A stretch of 12,526 nucleotides of DNA from the NCBI GenBank assembly GCA_028714595.1, contig JAQTMD010000028.1, forward strand, positions 1 to 12,526, in the 5' to 3' direction. The notes beneath the pieces are model-generated. The model was not told where the DNA came from, ran no database searches, and saw nothing but the letters and a program-made list of their open reading frames with translations. This DNA comes from Candidatus Omnitrophota bacterium. Its GTDB lineage: Bacteria > Omnitrophota > Gorgyraeia > Gygaellales > Profunditerraquicolaceae. Positions 1-7,140 of the stretch are shown piece by piece. The stretch's first letter is position 1, and every line of letters begins with the position of its first letter. A program made the position numbers and the translations under genes.

Positions 1-2649
1 CCGCCGGCGTACAAGTACCGGGAGCTGCTTGCCAAGTTCCTCGCTTCTGTAATGCGCGATCATCCGAAAGACCAACCGTATGTTACGCCGAAGGCTGCGC
101 AGGAACAGGTTGCTCCGATCCGCAAAGCGCAGAGCGACTTGTTTATCGCTGTGCCGAAAGAGTCGCATCCTGACCCCTTCATGGCAGAGGTCGAGGGAAA
201 GATATTGAAGGGGATATACAAACGTATAACCGATATTAAGGCGGATATGGGAGGCCTCTGGGGCCATACCAAGGTGCCCGTGGAAATGCTGGCTGTGTAT
301 GCCGCTTCCTTACGAGCGGCATCCGAAGCAGGACCTCTCGAAGCTGCGTATATCCTCGGCTATTTAAAGGAAGGGCGCCTGAACGAGATGATGAACGGAG
401 TCGGCGATGACGGCCATCTGCTGATGCTGAACGATAGAAGCCTGGGCAGTAAATTCACCAATGACCTGGCTTTTACGGCGTTCATAAGGGCATATCTGTT
501 TTTTACCGTGAACAATATCGATCTTTATGGCCTGGCGCAGGATATGGCCGGTGACGAAGCCAAAGAGGCGATGAAAAATCCTTACCTGTATGCCAAGCTT
601 GACGAGCGTTTCTTTGAGCTGCTCAAGGAAGAAATGCCCGAAGACCGCCTAAAGCTGGTCGACACAATGTATGAAGGCTGGCAAAACTGGCAAAAGAGCG
701 GAGCGACAGTCGTTCTTGAAAAAGGTTTTTCTGGCAATGTTTCTGGCCAGGGTATGGGCACTGCGGACGTAATCGTGGATATTGCGGCCGGAGAGCGGGG
801 ATTTACCGTCGTGGCTGGAGACAAATTAGGACCAGCAGGCATGAATCGTCAGCAACGGGAAGGCATGTACGCAGCGCTTAAGGCCGCCGCTGACTATCGG
901 AAAGGCAAGAAGATAAAGGACCCGGTCTTAAGGGAGTGGGCAAAACAAGCTGCAGAGAAGTATGCCAACGGCCTCGCAGTTGAAATACATGATGCCAAGG
1001 CATTCGACGAAAGCGAAAACATACCTACTGAGGAAATACCCCAGCTTCTCGAGGATATCAAATTCACAGTCAGCCAGCTGAAGGATAAGGCTGAACAGGA
1101 TTTCGTCGGTGCAGCCTATAAAGACGGCGTGTTGCGTACTGATCTTTCCGAAAAGGACAAAACGCGCGTTTCCGATCTCCTTAAGAAAGCCGGACTGGTG
1201 CCGAACCGGAGAATATTCCTCGACGCCGAGTTGGACCGGGAGAATATTGAGCTCTACCTTCAGGATTCCGACCGCTTCAACATCAAGCGTATCTGGGTCA
1301 AGAAGGTTGCCGGGCCGGTCATGATCAAGACTGTTGAAGACGCCAGGCGGATTTTGCTCAAGCCAATTCTGGGCAGTTCGGTTACCAAACTGGGGCTCCT
1401 GGCCGGAGGAGAGTACATCGGCAAGGATGATCCTGTGTCCTTAATGGACCGGATACTCGGTTACTTTGTCAACGAGTTCAACCGGAAAAAGGTGAGTGTT
1501 ATCCAGGGAGACATGAACGGTTCGCACTGGGTGCCTTACATCTGCTCCGCGCTGAAATACGCTGTGGCTACGCTGGTCAGCCATCCGGTCATGGTCTCTT
1601 TGGACTATACGATCTCGGAAGAAGGCAAGATAATCGCCGTGAAAGATATTTATGACAGTCCGGCGTATGATCCTATCCGGAAAAAAGCATTTGCCTTCCT
1701 CGAAAAGTTTAAAAAAGCGCAGCTCGACGGTCAGGTCGAGCCGTACGGCACGAACGTAGGCACGGTTGAGCCCGCGTATCCTCTCGCAAAAGCGATCAGG
1801 GAATTGAACAAGCCAGACTCTCCGTATCTTGTGAAAAACAAACTCGTCAAAAAGGCGACCGGCGTGGGAGAAGAAATGAGGGCGCTTGTCGCTGCGGCCG
1901 CAGGTGTCACCTACCTGCCTGTCGAGAAAGACTGGGACGGTTCCAAAGAGCAGACAAAGAGGACCTATGCCTCGGCGGTCGCCGTTCAGGATCCTGCCCT
2001 CGCCCACCAGTTCTCGGATGCAGTCGTCGAGAAGGCCAAAGGCTCAGAGCCGCTGGTCATGCTTGTCAGCGCCAAGTCCGTGATGGATAATCCCAGCGTT
2101 TTGCTGGTGCTTGAGAACTTCAACCGGCAGATCAATACGCGGCTGGGCATCATGAACAACAGCGAAAGCATCAAGCAGAACGCTTTTAAGGTCAAGCTCG
2201 TTGCGGACACAGGAATGACCGTGGCGGACGTTGAAGGAAAGCTGTTCCCTGCTGCCAAAAAGGCGACCGGATACGACGCTTCGGCCATCAAGAACATGTT
2301 TGAAAGCGTCGTTTCAGAAGCAGACGTTATTGCAAACAAGGGTTTCGAACCCGCTTCGGTGTTCGCGGTCGTCGGCAGCGAAAAATGGGCTGCAGGCTTC
2401 ACGGCTGCCTTTAAGATCTACCCTGAAACTACCAGCGGTCTGGTCGCCATGACCGGCAAAGGCATGATCGGAGCGATAGAGGCGGTTTCCACGGCTGATC
2501 GTACCTTAACTGCCGACCTCGCCAATCAGCTGAATCTGGTGATGGAGGCAACCGCCATCGTCGTCGAGGGCAAGCCTGTTGATCCGGCAGTCGGAGACGT
2601 GTTCGCCGTGTATCAAACCACCATGGAAGAAGTTTCAGCCGAAATATAA
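1..2649 (+). CDS. fbp: Archaeal-type fructose-1,6-bisphosphate aldolase/phosphatase with extra C-terminal domain (5' partial)
   Basis: Predicted to make fructose-6-phosphate from triose phosphates, combining FBP aldolase and phosphatase in one active site (FBPA/P family, gluconeogenesis). The frame is open from base 1 and the first ATG (52) has no Shine-Dalgarno sequence, so the true start is upstream. Counting that Met as residue 1: KADMGG..GH (63-72, metal-binding Asp65 and His72), GDD (118-120), GFSGNV (225-230), GDK (256-258), YIGKDD (455-460; Lys458 matches the Schiff-base lysine and Tyr455 the active-site tyrosine), GDMNGSHW (486-493) and DIYDSP (532-537). The catalytic set looks intact, so activity is plausible. 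The second catalytic tyrosine could not be placed confidently. The family is usually about 370-400 aa; this domain spans about 55-590 because of insertions near 165-220 and 310-400. Residues about 660-865 form a domain shared with the next two genes, ending VYQTTMEEVSAEI. Domain call strong; export status unknown because the N-terminus is missing. Confidence 0.88.
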   Translation, partial: PPAYKYRELLAKFLASVMRDHPKDQPYVTPKAAQEQVAPIRKAQSDLFIAVPKESHPDPFMAEVEGKILKGIYKRITDIKADMGGLWGHTKVPVEMLAVYAASLRAASEAGPLEAAYILGYLKEGRLNEMMNGVGDDGHLLMLNDRSLGSKFTNDLAFTAFIRAYLFFTVNNIDLYGLAQDMAGDEAKEAMKNPYLYAKLDERFFELLKEEMPEDRLKLVDTMYEGWQNWQKSGATVVLEKGFSGNVSGQGMGTADVIVDIAAGERGFTVVAGDKLGPAGMNRQQREGMYAALKAAADYRKGKKIKDPVLREWAKQAAEKYANGLAVEIHDAKAFDESENIPTEEIPQLLEDIKFTVSQLKDKAEQDFVGAAYKDGVLRTDLSEKDKTRVSDLLKKAGLVPNRRIFLDAELDRENIELYLQDSDRFNIKRIWVKKVAGPVMIKTVEDARRILLKPILGSSVTKLGLLAGGEYIGKDDPVSLMDRILGYFVNEFNRKKVSVIQGDMNGSHWVPYICSALKYAVATLVSHPVMVSLDYTISEEGKIIAVKDIYDSPAYDPIRKKAFAFLEKFKKAQLDGQVEPYGTNVGTVEPAYPLAKAIRELNKPDSPYLVKNKLVKKATGVGEEMRALVAAAAGVTYLPVEKDWDGSKEQTKRTYASAVAVQDPALAHQFSDAVVEKAKGSEPLVMLVSAKSVMDNPSVLLVLENFNRQINTRLGIMNNSESIKQNAFKVKLVADTGMTVADVEGKLFPAAKKATGYDASAIKNMFESVVSEADVIANKGFEPASVFAVVGSEKWAAGFTAAFKIYPETTSGLVAMTGKGMIGAIEAVSTADRTLTADLANQLNLVMEATAIVVEGKPVDPAVGDVFAVYQTTMEEVSAEI

Positions 2650-2657
2650 TGCGTCAC

Positions 2658-2724
2658 GCCCCTGCCTGCCCGCGAAGGCAGGCAGGGGCACATAAAAATA
2701 GGGCAGTCAGTTTTTATTTTTTTT
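2658..2724 (+). terminator. GC-rich hairpin followed by T-tract, probable terminator
   Basis: A perfect 13-bp inverted repeat (2658-2670 with 2677-2689, loop CGCGAA) lies 9 bp after the stop codon. The T-tract (2711-2724, interrupted by one A) starts about 21 nt after the hairpin, farther than in a classical intrinsic terminator. A weaker ATAAAAA/TTTTTAT pairing (2692-2698 with 2711-2717) could bring the tract into a second stem. The position between two large genes fits transcription termination. The hairpin arm itself (GCCCCTGCCTGCC) resembles a dispersed palindromic repeat, so it may be a repeat recruited as a terminator. Confidence 0.6.
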
Positions 2725-2726
2725 CC

Positions 2727-2734
2727 TATATAAA
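2727..2734 (+). promoter_or_regulatory. Possible -10 element upstream of the PEP synthase gene
   Basis: TATATAAA sits about 60 bp upstream of the PEP synthase start, just after a T-rich stretch that could act as an UP-like element. No convincing -35 hexamer is visible at the expected distance. It is the only promoter-like AT-rich block in the window and precedes a likely three-gene operon. Confidence 0.3.
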
Positions 2735-2736
2735 GA

Positions 2737-2755
2737 AAACGATTACAAATCGTTT
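2737..2755. promoter_or_regulatory. Perfect 8-bp inverted repeat, candidate operator
   Basis: AAACGATT-ACA-AATCGTTT is a perfect 8-bp inverted repeat with a 3-bp spacer. It lies directly downstream of the candidate -10 element, where transcription would begin, and 39 bp before the PEP synthase start codon. Size and symmetry suit a dimeric helix-turn-helix repressor. The binding protein is not identifiable from this window. It could also form a weak hairpin in the mRNA leader. Confidence 0.4.
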
Positions 2756-2782
2756 GGCAATGCGGATAAACCATATCAGCCT

Positions 2783-2789
2783 AAGGGGG
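2783..2789 (+). promoter_or_regulatory. Ribosome binding site of the PEP synthase gene
   Basis: AAGGGGG ends 5 nt before the ATG at 2795. The next in-frame ATG (2819) has no comparable upstream motif, so this site decides the start and keeps the basic N-region of the signal peptide. Confidence 0.6.
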
Positions 2790-2794
2790 CGGAC

Positions 2795-5700
2795 ATGACA
2801 CTGCAGTCGGTGAACAACATGCTTTTAAAACGGATTATAGCTTTTATCATCATCGTCAATTTTGTTTTCTCCGGCTCAGCACTTAAGGGATATGCTGCCC
2901 AGGAGAATCCTTCTAATCTTAAAACGCGCTCGACGGCAAAGAGCAAGGACCCTTCCAGAAAAGGCATCGGCGAGGATATTAAAAGGGACGGCGGCCTTGC
3001 CGACAGGATTATCGTCAACTTGAACGAACTGCGTAAAGGGGACGGGAATATCGCAGGAGGAAAGAGCTCGAACCTCGGCGAATTAATGAGTATTCCCGGC
3101 ATGCCGGTTCCTCAAGGGTATGCGACGACGACAAAGGCTTTTCGAATGCACTTGGAGAAGAATTTCGTGGAGTTCCAGGGTAAGCGGATGACTTTGCAGG
3201 AATTCGTCCTTGCCAGAACGAAAGACCTTGATTATTCGAATGATATCGCACTGGGACAGGCAGCAGAAGAAATAAGGGAGACCATAGTTTCTGCGCCCAT
3301 GCCCAAAGAAGTTGAGGACGAAATTCGCGCACGGTACGCGGAGTTAGGCAAAGATGCGCCGGTAGCAGTGCGCAGCTCTGCTACAGCCGAAGATCTTCCT
3401 GAGGCTTCATTTGCCGGACAGCAGGCAACATACCTGAATATAAGGGGCATAGATGCGGTGTTAGAGGCTACCAAGAAGTGCTGGGCATCCTTGTATGAGC
3501 ACCGGGCAATGTACTACCGGTGGAATCAACGGGAAGCGCTTAAAAAGCGCGGCATTACAGGAGAGCGGGCTTATTTAAGCGTTGTCATCCAGCGGATGGT
3601 AAATGCCGATGCGGCAGGCGTGGCATTCACCGTTGATCTTGAGTACGGCAGCCCGGGGATAATCATAGAAGGGAATGTTAAATTAGGAGAGGCAGTAGTA
3701 AGCGGTACCGTTACCGGTGACAAGTTTAACTTAGTATACGATGTTAAAACAGGCAATCCCAAAGTATTTAAGAAAAGATTAGGGTCAAAATTAAAAAAGG
3801 TGGTTTATACGGCTACCGGAACAGAATACGTTGATACCACCCCGGAGGAGCAGCGGACGTTCTGTATTACGAATGCCCAGGCAGAAGAGATAGGAAAGTA
3901 TGCAAAGCTGATCAAAGGGCATTCAAAGATGATCATGGATGTCGAGGGGGTCATCGAAAACGGTAAACGGTACATAGTGCAGGCGCGGGCCGATACCGTC
4001 TGGAATAAAGAGCCTCAGGATGCGGTTGAGATGGATTTTATACAGGTCGTGGAATCAGAGACCAAGCAGATGAAGGAAAAATCAATTCTGGAGGGTATTG
4101 CCGGCTCGGCACGGGCAGCGACCGGAAGGGTAAGAAAGATAGTAATTGAGCCGGTTATAGATGCCGCAACCGGCAAGGTGGACGAGAAAGCTACCGCCTT
4201 GCGTTTGTCCCAAGAGCTGGAAAAGGTCCAGGAAGGCGATATCTTGGTTGCCAAGATGACTAACCCGGATATGGTCCCGGCAATGAGAAAGGCTGCGGCT
4301 ATCGTCACCGATGAAGGAGGCATGACCTGCCATGCGGCGATCGTCGCCAGAGAGCTGGAAAAGCCCTGCGTTGTGGGGACGCGCAAGGCGACCGCCGTCC
4401 TCAAGGATGGAGATTTAGTAACTGTTGATGCCAACAAAGGAATAGTTTCTCCCGGCGAATTTCCGCTGGAAAGAAAGGTCTTGCGCATACATCTGCCGAG
4501 CTTGCCGGAACTCAAGACCAAGATAGGGCTTATCCTTTCCGAGCCCGACCTTGCGGCAAAGCTGTGGCAGTTTTCCACCTATATTTCGTATGGTGGTTTT
4601 GGCCTTGTACGCAAAGAGCATGTAGACCTGACTCAAACCTTGATGCATCCCAGGGGCGGCATGGATTATGACCGATACTATGATCCCAATTTCAAGGATG
4701 AAGTGAGGAAACAATGGATCAAGGAACACATCATAGATAAACATGGAGAAAAGATCCGGGGAATAATCGGAGATTACCCCTCGTTCGAAGAGTTTTATGT
4801 GGATAAGTTCAAAAATGCGCTGGTGCAAATGGCTGCCGCGCAAACCAAGGGACAGCGCATCAAGTCCCGCGCCCCGGATTTCAAGTCGAACGAATTCAGG
4901 GGCCTGCTGACCGGAGAGGAATATGAACTCGAGGAAGCCAACCCCATGGCAGGCAACCGGGGCGTCTACCGCATCCTGACCCCGGAATATCTTGCTGCCT
5001 TCAGATTAGACTGCCGGGCCCTGCGGGAAGCGCGTAAGATCCGCAGCAATATCGACATCATGTTCCCTGTCGTCAGGTATCCTGAAGAGTTAATCGCAGT
5101 AACGAAGATAATGGAAGAAGAGGGGCTTTTTGAAGATGAAGAAAAGCCTCAGATCGGAGCCATGGTCGAGCTGGCGTCGGACGTCTATATGGTTGAAGAG
5201 CTATACAAGACGCTGAGGATGCTGGCCGACAAATACGGGACAGAGGCCTTTATGTCCATCGGGTCAAACGACCTGACCCAGTTCACGCTCGGTGCCGGCA
5301 GGGATAATGAGAAGATGATACAGTTTGCCAGCTTCAAAGACCCGGCAGTGATGAAATCAATCGAGATACTCATCAAGACCGCGAAGAAATACGGGATTTC
5401 CACCGGCATCTGCGGCGAGGCGCCGTCAAAAGACCCGTCATTTGCGGCATTCTTAGTCGAATGCGGGATAGATTCCATCAGCGTTGCGCCCGAGGTCTTT
5501 GAGAAAGTGGTTTACGTTGTGGCCGAAGCAGAAAAGAAGATGGCGGGAAAGCCATTTGATCCGACAATTGCCGGCTGGACATATCCTTCCGAACTTCAGA
5601 TGGGTAACCCGCAGACGGTAGTCGCCGAAAAAGTGGATGCTTCACAGATCATCATGGATCTCAAGATCCATCCGCTGGCGCTTCTGGATTATGTGCGGGG

Positions 5701-7126
5701 AACTCTGAAAGATGTGCTGTTAGCCCGGGAGATTAAAGGAATGCTCGGAGACAGGAGCGTCAAGGACCTTGTCGTCGACACCGTTTCCGCCGCGATATTG
5801 GAGAAGGTGAAGACGACCGATCCTCAAACGCCGATCATGTATACCACCGACGACAATCAAAACCCGCAGTTCAAGAAGCTGGCGGACGGCGAGAATCGTG
5901 AGGGATTTGACGAGAACCCGTATATCGGTTTCTGCGGCCTGGCGCGCGTGGTTGATGCAGAGTGGGAGGTCCTGTTCCGTTGGCAGCTGGAAGGCTTCAA
6001 GAAGGCACGGGAACTCTCCGGCCGGAAGAATATCGGCATACGCCTGGACCTGCCGACCGTGCTGCAGAATATAGACAGGGCATTGGCGATCATGAAGGAA
6101 GAAGGCCTGGTGCCAGGGCAAGACGGCCTGATGGTAGGCGTGGAAATAGCCAAGTCAGGCAATGGATTGCTGCTCAATGAGATCATCGACCGCGGTATCA
6201 CGTTCCTCTCTGAAAACCAGACGCGGTTCTTATCCTATATGCTGCCCGAAGATCCGGGTAGCCCCTACGTCAAGATACCGTTAGATATAAGACAGCGCGC
6301 TCTGGTTAATGCCCGGAAGATCTGGACCACGACCGCCGAGCAAAGGGGCATTCCGCTGGTCAGCTTTACTCAGCCGGAAGGAGTGCTTGCCGACGGCGGA
6401 AACATAGTGATCCTTGATGCCAGCGCCTTCAAGAGGACGGAGACCGGATACGAGGACCTCATGAAAGCGCTCGAGCATTCCGCCCGCGGAGAAATTGTGT
6501 TCGGAGCCCATACGTTCTTTGAGACCCCGGGCCTTATCAGCGCGGTGGAAGAGACGTTTAACGTGCCGAGCAACGGCGTGAGGATCGCGGTCTGGGGTTC
6601 AGGCGCTGACGAATTGCAAGCCATCAAGGACATGCGCGTCGACGCCCATGAGCGGGAAGCAAACCTCGATGCGATACTCTCTGCAAAAGACACCAAGACG
6701 CTTATCCAGGAAGGTCGCGTCGTGCTGGTCGTCACGGACGAAGACCTTATGAATATAAAGAAGGAATACGGCAAGGACGCCAAGAAGTTCTTCAAGGATA
6801 ATCCGAAGCTCAAGGTGGTATACGTGCAGAAGCCGGTGTTAAAGGGCGCGGAAGTGAAGCTCGGCAACAGCCCGACTGCTATCGTCAGCCTTGCCGTGGC
6901 TTCGATCATGCCTGATGATGACAAAATAATAGATGGATTCAAGTCGGTGCTTAAGGCGCACGTCGATCGCGATCGCATGAGCTCTGAGGCAGCCAAGAGC
7001 CTGGCCACGGACGATACGCTGGCCAAGCAGGTCATCGATATGCCGCTTGTGTCGGTTAGCGACGACGAAGCCGAAGAGGTTGAAGCGTATCAGACGGAAG
7101 TCGACGCGCTGCATCCGAACCTATAA
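2795..7126 (+). CDS. ppsA: Secretion-tagged phosphoenolpyruvate synthase with duplicated degenerate C-terminal half
   Basis: PEP synthase makes PEP from pyruvate and ATP via a phosphohistidine (gluconeogenesis). Residues 1-35 look like a Sec signal peptide or membrane anchor: LKR, then IIAFIIIVNFVF, with possible cleavage near GYA-AQ. KRDGG (63-67) precedes the ATP-grasp PPDK_N domain (about 70-405; AVRSSATAED 191-200, SFAGQQ 205-210). The swivelling domain has TDEGGMTCHA with catalytic His513. The PEP-utiliser barrel (about 690-918) keeps NPMAGNRG, MVELASD, GSNDLTQ and GICGE with catalytic Cys873, so this body looks functional. It is about 920 aa against roughly 800 for usual PpsA. Residues 958-1200 repeat the linker and barrel (IHPLALLDY, NPYIGFCG, VGVEI) but lose SNDLTQ and the catalytic Cys. 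Residues about 1218-1443 are the shared C-terminal domain, ending DMPLVSV..AYQ. Only 14 bp separate it from the next gene. Why an ATP-dependent enzyme would carry a signal peptide is unexplained. Confidence 0.9.
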   Translation: MTLQSVNNMLLKRIIAFIIIVNFVFSGSALKGYAAQENPSNLKTRSTAKSKDPSRKGIGEDIKRDGGLADRIIVNLNELRKGDGNIAGGKSSNLGELMSIPGMPVPQGYATTTKAFRMHLEKNFVEFQGKRMTLQEFVLARTKDLDYSNDIALGQAAEEIRETIVSAPMPKEVEDEIRARYAELGKDAPVAVRSSATAEDLPEASFAGQQATYLNIRGIDAVLEATKKCWASLYEHRAMYYRWNQREALKKRGITGERAYLSVVIQRMVNADAAGVAFTVDLEYGSPGIIIEGNVKLGEAVVSGTVTGDKFNLVYDVKTGNPKVFKKRLGSKLKKVVYTATGTEYVDTTPEEQRTFCITNAQAEEIGKYAKLIKGHSKMIMDVEGVIENGKRYIVQARADTVWNKEPQDAVEMDFIQVVESETKQMKEKSILEGIAGSARAATGRVRKIVIEPVIDAATGKVDEKATALRLSQELEKVQEGDILVAKMTNPDMVPAMRKAAAIVTDEGGMTCHAAIVARELEKPCVVGTRKATAVLKDGDLVTVDANKGIVSPGEFPLERKVLRIHLPSLPELKTKIGLILSEPDLAAKLWQFSTYISYGGFGLVRKEHVDLTQTLMHPRGGMDYDRYYDPNFKDEVRKQWIKEHIIDKHGEKIRGIIGDYPSFEEFYVDKFKNALVQMAAAQTKGQRIKSRAPDFKSNEFRGLLTGEEYELEEANPMAGNRGVYRILTPEYLAAFRLDCRALREARKIRSNIDIMFPVVRYPEELIAVTKIMEEEGLFEDEEKPQIGAMVELASDVYMVEELYKTLRMLADKYGTEAFMSIGSNDLTQFTLGAGRDNEKMIQFASFKDPAVMKSIEILIKTAKKYGISTGICGEAPSKDPSFAAFLVECGIDSISVAPEVFEKVVYVVAEAEKKMAGKPFDPTIAGWTYPSELQMGNPQTVVAEKVDASQIIMDLKIHPLALLDYVRGTLKDVLLAREIKGMLGDRSVKDLVVDTVSAAILEKVKTTDPQTPIMYTTDDNQNPQFKKLADGENREGFDENPYIGFCGLARVVDAEWEVLFRWQLEGFKKARELSGRKNIGIRLDLPTVLQNIDRALAIMKEEGLVPGQDGLMVGVEIAKSGNGLLLNEIIDRGITFLSENQTRFLSYMLPEDPGSPYVKIPLDIRQRALVNARKIWTTTAEQRGIPLVSFTQPEGVLADGGNIVILDASAFKRTETGYEDLMKALEHSARGEIVFGAHTFFETPGLISAVEETFNVPSNGVRIAVWGSGADELQAIKDMRVDAHEREANLDAILSAKDTKTLIQEGRVVLVVTDEDLMNIKKEYGKDAKKFFKDNPKLKVVYVQKPVLKGAEVKLGNSPTAIVSLAVASIMPDDDKIIDGFKSVLKAHVDRDRMSSEAAKSLATDDTLAKQVIDMPLVSVSDDEAEEVEAYQTEVDALHPNL

Positions 7127-7133
7127 ACCGCAC

Positions 7134-7137
7134 GGAG
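7134..7137 (+). promoter_or_regulatory. Closely spaced ribosome binding site
   Basis: GGAG lies only 3 nt before the ATG at 7141, tighter than usual. No other in-frame ATG occurs before the hydrophobic segment of the signal peptide, so this start is still preferred. Translation may be coupled to the preceding gene, whose stop is 14 bp upstream. Confidence 0.4.
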
Positions 7138-7140
7138 AAG

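Noticed and set aside
52..54. ATG as the start of the FBP aldolase/phosphatase gene
   Set aside because: No Shine-Dalgarno sequence precedes it, and the frame is open and protein-like back to base 1, so the gene most likely begins upstream of the window.
1441..2007. 188-codon reverse-strand ORF
   Set aside because: Shadow of the FBP aldolase/phosphatase gene; the opposite frame carries conserved catalytic motifs here.
2819..2821. Alternative ATG start for PEP synthase
   Set aside because: No ribosome binding site upstream, whereas the ATG at 2795 has AAGGGGG at good spacing.
6370..7035. 221-codon reverse-strand ORF
   Set aside because: Ser/Ala/Leu-rich antisense reading of the shared C-terminal domain of the PEP synthase; no independent gene signals.
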